Positions 23,526 through 34,673 of a stretch of DNA of 64,000 nt are shown here, one piece after another. The stretch covers positions 32,488,108 to 32,552,107 of the forward strand of contig OZ018408.1 in the NCBI GenBank assembly GCA_963969595.1. The letters run 5' to 3'. This stretch comes from Neckera pumila. Lineage: Eukaryota; Streptophyta; Bryopsida; Hypnales; Neckeraceae. The position numbers were made by a program, and so were the translations under genes. Position 1 is the first letter of the stretch, and every line of letters starts with the position of its first letter. The notes beneath the pieces were generated by a model that did no database searches, had not been told where the DNA came from, and worked only from the letters and a program-made list of their open reading frames with translations.

Positions 23526-24250
23526 CCCAGAAATGACGAGCCTATGACCACAGGCTCAAAGCCTCACAACTGAGCAATCAGTTTGTTGCCAATTTCCAAC
23601 AAGAAATGCTTGAAGCTTTTTGTGTTTATTTTTCACAGATGAGAGTACATTTCCTCTTCACCTCACAAAATTTTCAGAATTTAAAAAAAAAAACTGATTT
23701 TTATAAGAATTTTTGAATGAAAAGTGAAGAAAAATTCATACCAAATAGAAAATTAGTTCAAAAAATATAAGAATTTCACCATGGGTGCAGATTATAGGGA
23801 CAAACATCACGGTGTAAAATTATTTACCATGTACATCTATAATTAGAATATAAAAGACATTAAAAATTCATGCAAACTTCAAACTCCTATAAAATATTCG
23901 ATTTTGCAAATTTTTCCAAAATTCCAATTGGAGTAGAAACTAGAGTAGCTCACCTTTGTTTCGTTAGTTGGGCTCAAACTCCCAAAACATCATTTTCAAG
24001 GAGAAATTTTTGATTTTGAGAAAGGAGCAAAATACACTAAAATGGCAAATTTTGCCTCCCGTTTTTTTTCTTTGGTTCTCTCTCACATGAGACAAAGGCT
24101 GTAATGATTGCAAAGTCAATTGGAAACTATTCCTAACCCACTATTCAAGGTGCACAAGCAAAAGGCGGATGAAAAAGCACTTGTAGCTTCCGTGTAGTTC
24201 ACTTTCTGTTCGTCCAAACGCCACAAAATGGCGCCCTCGGCGTTTCTGGG
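23526..24250. mobile_element. Second TTAA-flanked family, 725 bp, nested
   Basis: Flanked by perfect TTAA at 23522-23525 and 24251-24254. The inverted ends are CCCAGAAATGACGAG and the inverse of CCCAGAAACGCCGAG (two mismatches in 15). It lies in a 'ctctttgct...' segment that is continuous in the relatives at 10960 (inverted) and 40620. It has no coding capacity. The ends differ from the CCCCTAAAG family, so it is a separate TTAA-targeting family. Confidence 0.65.
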
Positions 24251-24299
24251 TTAAATAGAGTTTTGAAAAAAAAATGCCTTGGTCCTTTAGGGGTTGGAC

Positions 24300-25357
24300 T
24301 CGACCCTGCTGCTTTGGAAGAATAATATGGTCCAGCCCCACGCGCCCACCAGCCAACTGAGCCAAGGGTCTTCAATACTGTAACTCCCAACGCGACGTGG
24401 AAAAGTGGTCCTGCATGGCAGCGCCCCAAGTCCCCGCTTTGACTCAAAAAAAAACTCGCTCGCCGCGCCGTACCGCGACTCGCCGCAGCTGCCGACGCAA
24501 GTCTCCATTCTCCCACGGGCCACGGGATGACAGGATTCCCCACGACGACGACGACGATCCGCAGTCACCGCAACAACAGCAACAGACGAACGCGGAGCTA
24601 ACTCACGCCACAGCTAACTCAGTAGTAGTCACCCTGCTCAGCTTTTCAACTTGTTCCCCAGCCTCCCCTAAAAAATTCTATATAAATTCCACAGAAATTG
24701 CAGAAAAAAAGGACAACCATTCCGATAGCTTTCCCTAATTTCAAAAGGTGGAGATCCGTGGTCTTCTTCGGCTCCCGAAAGCGAGGCCTTTGACAGTTCG
24801 GGAGTCAGTTTGGGCACCAACCCAAAAAGACGAAAGCCTATAAAGACCGCGTCCGCGTCATCCCTTTCTTCTTCCTTTTCCTTCCTATCCCCGTTTCCCC
24901 TGTTTCCCCTGTTTCCCCTGTTACCCACGCGCCGCCTCGTCTCACATTGGTGTTGCAAACGTATGCAATCTTATTACTTCGTAGTGCGTTCCGTTGCGTT
25001 CCGTTGCTGTTTTGTGCGATTGGATGAGGACGTATTGGTTGGGGTGGAGCGAAGTCGTGGATTGACTGATGGATTGAACGAATGTGGGTGGAACGCTTTG
25101 GGTGATTTGGGAATACAGTGCATTGTGTGGAGTTTGGGATTCAAGAACAGAGTAATAGTGCCGGATTGGGTTGCGTTTTGGGATACATTTGGCGGAGGTT
25201 GGGATTCCAAAACAAAGTAGGAATTAATCAAGAGAGCGTGGGCTGACTTTCGTTGCTAATTGGGATACAAATAGTTTGGAGCTTGCGATTCAAAGAAGGA
25301 CTAGGAATCCGAGAAGCGTGAGATTTGGGGGGTTGGTTTCGGATACAGTGAGTAGCG
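24300..25357 (+). promoter_or_regulatory. Promoter and leader region of the shikimate kinase gene
   Basis: GC-rich compared with the flanks. TATAAA at 24839-24844 sits in 'gcctataaagacc'. A pyrimidine-rich leader follows (24862-24920) with four near-copies of the 9-mer gtttcccct. If transcription starts near 24870, the leader to ATG 25358 is about 490 nt and may hide an intron. A CAA/GAC trinucleotide-rich stretch (24541-24580) lies further upstream. Short open frames here are not convincing as genes. Confidence 0.5.
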
Positions 25358-28300
25358 ATGGCGGTGGCCGTGGGGCGCAATGTTGCAGTATCGGGGGTGT
25401 CTTGTGGACTCTCGAGCCGTCGATGTCCGCTGAAGGAGACGCCGGCCGCGACGTCGTGGAATGCGTTTGTGAAAGCGTCGTCGCCATCCAGCAGCGGCAG
25501 AGCGTCTCTTTCGTGGCACGTTTCGGGCCGACCTACTGGCGTCCACTGTACAGGACAGGCCAGAAGGCAAACTGCCGCCAAGGAACTATATGTCGACACA
25601 GACGTCGTGGAGTTGGTAACTTCGCTACCCCTCCGACAGAAAGTTTCCAGTTTGATAACTTTGCTGGCATAGAGACAGCTATGGCGGATTAGGGAGAGTA
25701 GAATAGGAAACTTGCATCGTATACGAATCCTATTCTTATAACTTAAGATCTTATGAATCCTGTTCTTACAACTTAAAGAATCCGATTCTACTCACAGGCC
25801 AGTCACGAATCTACCTCTTGAATTTCGGAAATTTTCCAGTTTGATAACTTTGCTGGCACGGAGAGAGCTATGGCGGATTAGTGGCTGGCTTGTGAATATA
25901 ATAGGAAACTTGATTCTTATATGAATCCTGTTCTTGGAACTTATGAATCCTATTCTATTCACAGGTCAGTCACGAATCCATCTCTTGAATTTTTTTGGTA
26001 TTGTGCACATGGCTTAGTGGAGATGGTACTGTAATTCTACGATTCTATGGAGTATATGAAAATTTTCCCTTTGCGAAATTGGGGGATTGGTGTTTCGACT
26101 GAGCATCACTCCACCCTTGATCCCAAGTTAGCTGCTTTGGTTCATGAATCCGTCTTTCTTGTGCGACTTTGTTTCTAGTGCTGAGACGTGAATCTTCTCT
26201 GCAATTTTCATTTCGTTATGGGTACCTTCACACAAAAGGGATTATGATCTTCCAGTGGTATTTTAGCACCTAACTGTGTTAAACTCTGCCAATTGCGAAG
26301 CCATTAAGGGGAATTTCTGATTCATAACGCGCTAGGATTTTTACAATACCTCTGGGGCTTTTCCCACTGGTGAGATTTTCATCATTCAGGGAAGTTTAGA
26401 TCCATACTTGCTTTATGCTTGAGGAAGGAGCTACATCGTGTTAATAAGGGTGGTGTTTGATATTACAGGATTCGACCAATGCACTCCAGTTGCCCTACTT
26501 GAAAGATACTTCTGGTAAATTCAGCAACGTATTCTTCGTGTAATTCTTCGTGTAATTTAAAAAAAAAATTCTCGAATTAAAGTTCAACTCCGTCTTGCTA
26601 TTGTCGTGCTCATGGTGGAGCTTTGTTGTGCAGGTGCTGTCGATGGTCTAACTTTATTATCACAGTTTGAGGGGCTATTGCCACAGATGTGCCAGGAAGT
26701 GGCGAAGTTGAATGAAGGGTCAACAATCTTCCTTGTGGGCATGATGGCGTCGGGGAAATCAACAGTCGGAAGAGTTTTGGCCGACTCCCTTGGCTACACA
26801 TATTTCGACAGGTACCATTACGTTGTAATTTGAGGTGTTTGATATATTACTCACTTGATTATGTTTCTCACCTAAACTCCGTTCTTGTTACATAGTAAGG
26901 GTTGCATGTTTGATCGAGAATGGTCTTTTTCAAATGCATTTGCATCCCATATGTTGGATAAATTGTGTTGGTTTGTGTTGCTTGCAGTGACGACGTGATT
27001 GAAAGCCTTGTAGGTGGTCTGCCCGTTAAAGAGATTTTCCGGCAGCAGAGTGAGTCTGCATTCAGAGATCTCGAGGTATGCCTCTCTAATGACACTCTTT
27101 AATTGCACATTCCCTGTATATCCTCAGAATCTGTCATGTTGAGTACACATCTGATTGGACAACTTCCACATGTGCAGTTGTGAAAACATATGAGAGCCCA
27201 TTTGACCTTTCCAGGCAGTGTCATTAGAAGGGGTTGAGTGTATCAGATTTTGCTTAGTCTTGCAATTTCCACCGCAATTTGCTTCCTTTTTATGTAACTG
27301 ATTTTTTGCAAATCATAGAGAGCATCATAAGGGAGTGGGAAGAGGAACGGAGAGCAGTGCTTTCTTCTTGGGTTATTATGTGCATTTGGAGATGATTTTT
27401 TCTTTTCTATATATTTAAAGCCTTGTAACTTTGTAGTTCTGGTTTTGGTTTCACAGACTCGTGCATTGCAGCAGCTTTCCGTGACCAACTCCTTGGTAGT
27501 TGCAACTGGTGGTGGTGCTGTTTGTCGCGACGAAAATTGGTACGTATCATCCTATTGCTCTTTACTGTATACAACTCTAGGTGTCTTATGCTTTTTTGAA
27601 GGTTTTCTTTTGAAACATTCGGGCATGAAAGCGAAGTCAGTATTTGGACGAAACTTCACCCTGAAGCACTCTGTGCATCGTCCACTTGCTCAAGTAGAGC
27701 AATGACATGCTCTCACTTCATTACCATCTCTTTGATTTTGATGTGTTGTGGTCAACCTGTTATGTAGTCTGGATTTTGGACCTGATTGCTGGGGTTTTTT
27801 GGTTCTTGTGGTTTATGCAGGTCCTACTTGCTGGACGGTATTGTCGTCTGGTTGGACGTACCAGTGGAGGATCTTGCCAAAAGGGTAACCTCAGATGGCA
27901 CAGAGTCACGCCCACTTTTGGGTGGCGACTGTGCAGATTTTGAGAAAGCTTTCTCAAAACTGACACAACTGATGGACGCAAGAGAGAGACACTATGCCAG
28001 GGCTCATTGTAGGTTGTCCTTTCGAGGTATACATCTATTCCCTTTTCACTTCCTTCCCAAGGCTGTTGCATGCTCAACCTTTTCTATTATCCTGTGACTT
28101 TGTAAAATCTATCTCAGAAAGCTCTCCCTCTCCAAGTTAACAGTACCTAATTGTGACCTGTTTGCAAAACCGTCCCATCTTAGATTCTTGTCTAAAATGT
28201 ACAGCCTTCATACACGAGAGCCTAGGATCGATTTTAGGTCTATCTGTTTTCAGCAGTTTGAAAATTCAATGTTTATTCATTCGGAGTCCAAAAAGTGCAC

Positions 28301-28897
28301 TCTAAGAGAATTTAGAGTCTCCATACAACTCCGAACAAGATCCAACAAAAATCTTTTCCAGTCCAATAGCAGGAGTCATGCTCAAACCCTTATTCGGACG
28401 CATTTATGTGTTATTACCTATTAGGTATCCTTGTGTCTCTGGTTTGTTTTGTACGCAGTGCATTTGTGTTCCAATTACAGTGACTGTTGCAACATTATTT
28501 ACTAAGTTGGAGAGTGGGTTGCAGATCTGGCGTCAAGTCTCGGATTGCCAGGAGTATCTGCACTTACACCCACTGCCATTGCAGTTCAGGTAAAAGAACT
28601 CTTTTGAAACCTCACCTTCAGTGCTTTCGAGGTCCGCTTCTGTTTTGAAGAGCCCCTGCTAACCACGTGAGTGATGTCACGTTAACAATGGTTTTTTTCC
28701 CGTCATGCAAGATAGTTTTAAAATCAGAATTTTAGCAGACGACTTTTGTAACCTGACTAGAATGTCTTTCCCTGTTTGTGCATATTTGATGCTTGTTCGG
28801 AAGTCTGACACAAAGGCTGCCTTTTCAGGTACTGAGGGAAATTAAACAGGTTCTGCAGGAGGAGGAGAAATTCATCCGCCCCCCTGTTGCCTTCTAA
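25358..28897 (+). CDS. Shikimate kinase, plastid type, 330 aa, 8 coding exons
   Basis: Phosphorylates shikimate with ATP (EC 2.7.1.71), the fifth step of the shikimate pathway in plastids. Exons: 25358-25615, 26469-26514, 26634-26811, 26988-27075, 27457-27539, 27821-28026, 28525-28589, 28829-28897. All introns are GT-AG and the joined frame is 993 nt, open to TAA. Residues 1 to about 75 are Ser/Ala/Arg-rich, like a transit peptide (MAVAVGRNVAVSG). The kinase core has Walker A GMMASGKST (137-145), shikimate-binding DSD (160-162), Arg187 in AFRDLE, GGG (208-210), lid SRPLL (Arg248) and DARERHY (Arg272). These are all expected catalytic and binding residues. Length fits plant enzymes (about 300 aa). 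ATG 25358 is chosen for its gcgATGGC context and transit-like start. Intron 1 (853 bp) contains a tandem duplication. Confidence 0.9.
25641..26008 (+). repeat. Tandem duplication (~189 bp) in shikimate kinase intron 1
   Basis: Two diverged copies start at about 25641 and 25830. Both read 'ttccagtttgataactttgc', then 'ctatggcggatta', 'aggaaactt', 'gaatcctgttctt' and 'cagtcacgaatc'. The duplication starts just inside the donor site and does not change the coding exons. Confidence 0.75.
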
Positions 28898-30404
28898 GTG
28901 AGTAGTAGTTCAAAAATACTTTTAGGAATTTATAAAGAAAGACATGATTGGGCCCGTGTAGATGTCGACATCGTTTCTATACACGCCATTCTCCAACAAG
29001 AGCCTGCTTAACCTATAGCCTAGTGAGAGACGATAGAAAATTTTCACAGGGAAGGTGAGAGAGATGCCAGGAGATTATTCTTCAAGGAGAAATCATTTTT
29101 TATTACTGTTACGAGCAGATTAGAATGCGTGTGGCATACGTACTGGAATTACATTATCATCCCTGTATCATAACTGAAGTTACGGAGTAGATGTCACCAG
29201 CGCCTCCCCAACGCTTGGAGTGGCAACAACTGAAGCAGATAAATTACTCCGTACTCTGCTACTCCTGTAGCTTGCTGCCATTAGTCCTCTTTCTACTACT
29301 GTCGTGAGATCTGTGCCTCAATGCATTCTACCTTTACACGGAAGCACATTGACTTGGACAAAGTTGTACTCAAATGTACAGAAAATAAGCGTGGGCTGCA
29401 TGAATGGATTTCTTACTGGGAAGACGTGTGTCTGATGAGTCGGAGATTTATCATTTCTGGCGGGGATTATTCCATTCTTTTGTCAAATTGAATGCCGATT
29501 TCGTTCATAAGTTTCTTTTGAGAGGGGATTTTTGATGTAGGGAATCATCTTGTTTTGTGGCATAAGATTAAGCTTAATCCTTAAACGTCGAGGTGGATGT
29601 TTTGTGGCCGATGAGTGACAAGAGAATTTCCTATGTGAAAGAAATGCAACTATTCCTCCTCGGAATTTTGTTGTGAAAAGGGAAGTCTTCTACAGTTCTT
29701 TGACTTCCAATGAGTGCTTTTGCTATTTCTTAAGCCAATGATTCACACAAAGAGCAACAACTTCCCAAATAACACAAACATATTTTGTGATCCGATTTTT
29801 TTTACTCACTTCTCATTTTTGTGAAGACAAACATTGACAACATTGCAAACTCAATTGCATTCTCTACATAACCCACCATAAAAGGTCAACAAGAAAGACA
29901 TGGATGCAAAAATGCTTCCAATCTCTATGTAGATCGCCGCATTGTCATCCAAAGGCCACAAATGGCTCCTATGGAGTTACAGGGCTAAAACGTACTCCAA
30001 GAAGCTCAAAAATGACCTTCGGTATTGACGAGATAACAATTCTTTATTAAAACGAATCATATCCTGAAATTGACCGCAATAATTAAACACGACCTTCACA
30101 AGATTTCAAGGATGATCAAAAGATCAAAAGATCATTTAACTTATTCTACTCTTTCGCACATCAGAAGTCTACTGAAACACATCCTGACTGATCCGAGTAC
30201 GAGCACATCACTGAAAGGTCCGACATACAATCAACTCAAACCAAAGCCTTTCCAACACAAAAGGCATCCACTCCAAAAAACATGGTCAACTGAACTGAAC
30301 CCGTATTAAAAATAACTGGAATCACAAACAAAAACACACAAGGACTTCCAAGAAACTAACTCAATCACATAACCGAGCGGTATTCAATCGGCTCTAAACT
30401 TACA
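28898..30404. other. 3' flank and intergenic DNA with a dispersed repeat
   Basis: The first few hundred bases probably contain the shikimate kinase 3' UTR. A segment at about 29570-29745 is related to 39644-39820. Nothing else recognised. Confidence 0.5.
29570..29745. repeat. Dispersed repeat shared with 39644-39820
   Basis: Both copies start 'ttaatccttaaacg', then share 'gatgagtgacaa' and 'gatagatgacaa'-like words, 'gaaatgcaactattc' and 'cttgacttctaat'. The TTAATCCTTAAA start resembles the TTAA-element termini, so this may be a diverged relative. The right end is unclear. Confidence 0.5.
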
Positions 30405-33400
30405 AATAACGCCGCACATCCAAAAGCCAAATTGACCTCAATAAATTATGGGACTGCCCATCTTGGGCACTCCACTTCCTTCCCTCACAATGCAAAATTA
30501 CATAATGCCAGATCTCTCAATCGAACATACAGCACACGATGACCAATTTGAGTCACCCTGGCCGTCGATCATTTTCTCGATGCTCACGACATACAGCCGT
30601 AAACCATAGCTGCAACAATCTCACGTCTGCGTCGACCAACTATTCTAATCGAATGTGAATCACCACCCAACCAAGGAAGAACCGTTCCATCATAAGGGCC
30701 CAGTTCTCCCTGCCCCCAAGCCATAAGTCTGTACAGATTGTCCTCAAAGCCCCTTCGGACGACGGACGCCCCACGCCGCTGGCTTACTAAACGCTCAAAT
30801 CTACCTCTGGGCTCCGTCTACGGGCTCGCGAATCGAGGAGTCATCTGAAGATTCCGAGATCCACCGCTGATCATTCTTGTCAACGACAGTCTTTGGCCGA
30901 AACGCCGCTCCACATCTAAGCTACACGCTACAAACTAAGCTAAGACGCATTTGCAAATTCGCCACTGCAAAACCACGCCTTCTACTCCGCCAACGCCTCC
31001 GCCGGAGGCTCCATCCAGCTCCACACCTTCACCTCGCCGCTGCTGTCTCCCGAGAACACAAGGTAGTTCGGGCCCACTTGCAGGGCACGCACCTCCTCCC
31101 TCGAAAACAGCTGACCACGTTCCGTAAACCTGAAACACAAAAAGGAACGAAACCCTTCCATTCAGATAAACCACCCAAACAACCATCCCAAATTAAACAC
31201 GCAAAAACAAACAAACCCATGCACGACTCCATGCATTCGGCACTCGTCACGGCCTCCTCAGGATGGAGACACGGTCGGGACCACTCACCCTCCACAGCAA
31301 AAGAACTCAAAACAACAAGCCAACAACCTCTTCCTTAATCCAATACAGGAAAAAACAAAACATCAGACACACTCATCAATCGCACACAAGCACGTACGTC
31401 GGTAGGTCGTAAAGCCGGACCGCGTTGTCGTTATATGAGACCAGGAGCACCGGCTTGCCGGACCTGTCCGTGCAACCGCACATCTTCAACGCACCGGCCA
31501 AAGTCACCTGCACACACGCATAAGGGTCCGCACACTCGTCAGATGACAAGACCAACTCCATACCAAACAAGCATCAACACTCAAAACAGAATCCATGACG
31601 CATACAACAAGGACATCCAAGACCTACGCATCACCGAAACCGGTGCAAATACTCACGCTGCGGGAATCCGCTGAACTCTCCTCCTCCGGATACGAGAACG
31701 TCAGCTCCAGCTGACCCGCTGCGTTCACCGCCCATATCTGCTCACACCCCAGTGCCACGTCGGTCAGCATATGCCAAACCCATACCTTGCAAGCAACCAA
31801 AACACCTCACTCACTCACGACACATCGCACCGGTTCCATGCAGAATACCGCCATTCCCAATGCATACAGGTACCCAAACCCCAACAACAACACAAAGACA
31901 CCCACTTGCATTTCAAAGACTGACCTTCACGGTGCCGTCCAAAGAACACGACAGAAGAAACGAGTCCCAGCAAAGAAGATCCATCACCACGTTTGTGTGA
32001 CCTTCCAGCGTCTGCACGCACTGCGCGCTGGACATCTCCCACACCTGAACATCGGCATCACAAACGTCAGAAGCTGCTCCCAACTCAACACAACACACCA
32101 ACAGGAGACTCCCACACCACCACGCTCACGCACAGCGACAACCATCCCACATCCAACGACACAGGCAAACACGAAAACATGCGCCTCCGTCGAGGAAAGA
32201 ACCCATCCAACACCGAAAAACTCAAACGCCAACGACATCAAACCAGAGGATCCAAAACTCACCCGTATCGTCTTGTCCATAGAACCCGAGTACAGACGAT
32301 TCCCGATCAGCATCAGAGTCACCACAGGACCCGTGTGGCGGCTCATGGACGCTAAGGGCTCGAACTGGTTCGTCGCGGGGCTGAACTGCCACACCAATAT
32401 CGTACCATCCTGGACACCCAAATCCCAATCAAGCACACCAACAGTCAGACCGCGTGCGAAATGTCCATCCTCTCGAGGGCTCAATAGAAAACACCCACTA
32501 CCAAGTGCATCACGCCATGACAATCACCCCTCCACGACCTCCCCAACCACTCCAAACCCTCCTCCAGTCAAACGCAACAACCACCACACCTAAGAATCTC
32601 CACACAGGGATCCCCTTCCAAAGCAAGTAGGGACTGGGCTCTCACCTGAGTGCCCGCGAAAAGGAAGCCCTCGTCCGACACGGCAAGCGCGTGCACTTGA
32701 CCAATCGGACCACCTAAACTTTGCTGCTGCAACGTCGCCATGTGCCATACCTGCCACTCCCAGTCACCGCATCAGCTCCAGAACTCCAGCACCAAATCCG
32801 AGGTTCCACTCGAAACCCTAAGAGACCGAATCCAAATCCACAGAGATTGCCATCGTCCACACCAAACCTAACTCTTTGCCCTAATCACATTCCACTCTCC
32901 CATCCACTCGACCGTCGGAAAGGAACTGCAGCGATCGCCGAATTGGACATCCAAGAGTCACATTCCACAACGCCATCCAAACCAACGGAACAAAAATTCA
33001 AAATTTGAATCCACGCTCACCTTCACCTCGTTCGGAAGGCCCACGAACAGCCAACCGGATGCGCAAATCAAAGCGCCCACGTCCCCGCCCATCGCCGCCA
33101 CATTCGTGCATTGACCCGTCGCGCAGTCCCACACTCGCACCGACTCGTCCTGGCTGCCCGTGTACAGCTGCGTGTGGCCCTCCGGAAGCACGATCGCGCG
33201 GATCGCCTTCTCGTGACCCACCAGCATCGTCTTCATCTCCACGTCCGGGGCCGTCGTGTGCGCGTGCAGGAAGTTGCAGCTCTCGCCGCGGTTGCAATTG
33301 CCCTTCAGCCAGTACGTGCAAGGCTTCTGCTTCGGCGCGTGCGGCCTCGACTCGTGAACCCTAGCGTCCCTCTGGCCCTGCTGACCACCACGGCTCCCGC

Positions 33401-34262
33401 CGCGCCTTCCCCAGCGAGCAGACGAGTTTCGCTGACGACCCTGCCCTTGCCCCTGCTGCTGCTGGTTCTGCTGGTGGCTCCCGCTCGAGAATCCACCTCC
33501 CCCGGAGTAACCCCAGCCGCCCGCGGACGCGTGCGCCTGGTTGATCTGCTCCCTCGCGTCCCGCACGCCCTCCCGCTCGTTGCGATGGTCCTGCGAGCTG
33601 TTCGCCCGCTTGCCATTCCCGGCGGAGCTGCCTCTTCCCGTCGTGCCCGCGCTCCCGGGATGCAGCCACTGGCAGTCCTCGCCCTTGTAGCACCGCCCCT
33701 CCAGCCAAAACCGACACACTTGCGAGCTCTGCGGGCGGCTCCCGCCTCCTCCACTCCCCGCGCCTGCGGGATACCCCGAGCGCGAGTAATTGCGCTTGCT
33801 GCCCACCCTCGCGTGCCCGTCGTCCACCTCCATCCCCGCCATGGACTCCTCCTATTCTAATGCATATCCCACGGTTGCACGACTAACATCGGCGCCCAAA
33901 AACTGCAATTGGACGACGACGACGACGACACAATCTCTTGCGATGTGTCCCCCAACCAAAGCCCCTGCCGTTGCCGGTGCCGGTGCTGAAACAGAAGAAT
34001 GGCAACAGAAGAGCCAAAACCTCGCACAAGACAGAAGCGAGGCTCCTCGCAATCCAATATAAGGGTACTAAATCAATACGGGTAAAAAAGTACGACGCAA
34101 TCAGGAACAGCATCCATTACGGCCAAGTGGAAGTGACGACCCTCAACAAACGCGTGCGGGAGAGGAATGAAGAGCACAATCTCATCAGCGATTGCGTGGG
34201 GCCGACGCTTCAGGCTATCGCGGCAGCAGCAATCGAGATGTTTGTTCAATTGGGGAAGCTGC
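30405..34262 (-). repeat. Left arm of a large inverted duplication
   Basis: About 3.86 kb, inverted copy of 41720-45560. From about 31130 to 34090 the arms show almost no differences and no indels: every exon and intron boundary obeys left = 75951 minus right. Outside this core, towards both ends, substitutions and indels become frequent, and similarity fades near 30405 and 34262. The arms are separated by about 7.5 kb. Confidence 0.85.
30982..33842 (-). CDS. ZFWD protein (two CCCH fingers plus WD40 repeats), left copy
   Basis: Plant ZFWD family: a putative RNA-binding WD40 scaffold, precise role unknown. Exons on the minus strand: 33842-33021, 32750-32646, 32409-32263, 32044-31925, 31737-31657, 31507-31398, 31129-30982. 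The joined frame is 1,533 nt, 510 aa, with all introns GT-AG. CCCH fingers are at Cys43/51/57-His61 and Cys175/183/189-His193, both C-x7-C-x5-C-x3-H. They are separated by a Gly/Gln/Ser-rich linker. WD40 repeats run from about 206 to 497 (VGHEKAIRAIVLPEG..., SQDESVRVWD, QDGTILVWQF, SMDKTIRVWEM, LDGTVKIWAV, SSGEVKVWSW). The end reads WSWMEPPAEALAE, against WSWIESPAEALAE in the right copy. Longer than typical family members (about 430 aa) because of the linker. The frame is intact, so both copies could be functional. Confidence 0.88.
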
Positions 34263-34412
34263 GAGCGAACACGAGGGCATATCGAATTTGACCTTCAGAC
34301 TTCTCCCGAGTCCGCTAAAACCCTAATCACAATCTCACCAGCACTTCGTTACAGACACAAACGTGTCTGTGTTTGATTCATCTCGATTTCGTGTCTTGTT
34401 CGCAATCCCATC

Positions 34413-34673
34413 CATTTCCATTGGAGTTCCATCCATCAAAGTTTTATTCATCGGAGTTCCACTCATCCATCAGAATTTCATTCATCGGAGTTCCACTGAT
34501 CTATCAGAGTTTCATTCATCGGAGTTCCACTGATCTATCAGAGTTTCATTCATCGGAGTTCCACTGATCCATCAGAGTTTCATTCATCGGAGTTCCACTG
34601 ATCCATCAGAGTTTCATTCATCGGAGTTCCACTGATCCATCAGAGTTTCATTCATCGGAGTTCCATCCATCGG
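34413..34673. repeat. 34-bp minisatellite, about 7.5 units
   Basis: Head-to-tail units with a strict 34-bp period, starting at 34447, 34481, 34515 and so on to 34651. The core is ttcatcggagttccactgat. The first and last units are diverged. It lies just outside the inner end of the left ZFWD arm and is absent from the right side. Confidence 0.9.

Larger units (their letters stand above)
22545..24293. mobile_element. TTAA-type element carrying two later insertions
   Basis: The left end is CCTCTAAAGGACCATTG after a degenerate TTAG; the right end is the inverse of CCCCTAAAGGACCAAGG before TTGG. It is split by the CATTAGG MITE at 22579-22853 and by a second TTAA element at 23526-24250. The remaining sequence, about 745 bp, matches the family members at 10897-11805 and 39848-40688 in inverse and direct orientation respectively. 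Confidence 0.6.

Noticed and set aside
25276..25692. Alternative 138-codon frame over shikimate kinase exon 1
   Set aside because: Only the frame starting at 25358 gives a transit-like peptide and joins in phase with the kinase exons.
31787..33860. Long frames antisense to the left ZFWD gene (and their mirror images in the right copy)
   Set aside because: They overlap well-supported spliced exons and are rich in low-complexity Pro/Thr/His or Arg/Leu/Val, typical of GC-rich shadows.
34413..34673. CRISPR-like array
   Set aside because: Units are contiguous 34-bp repeats without unique spacers, so this is a minisatellite.
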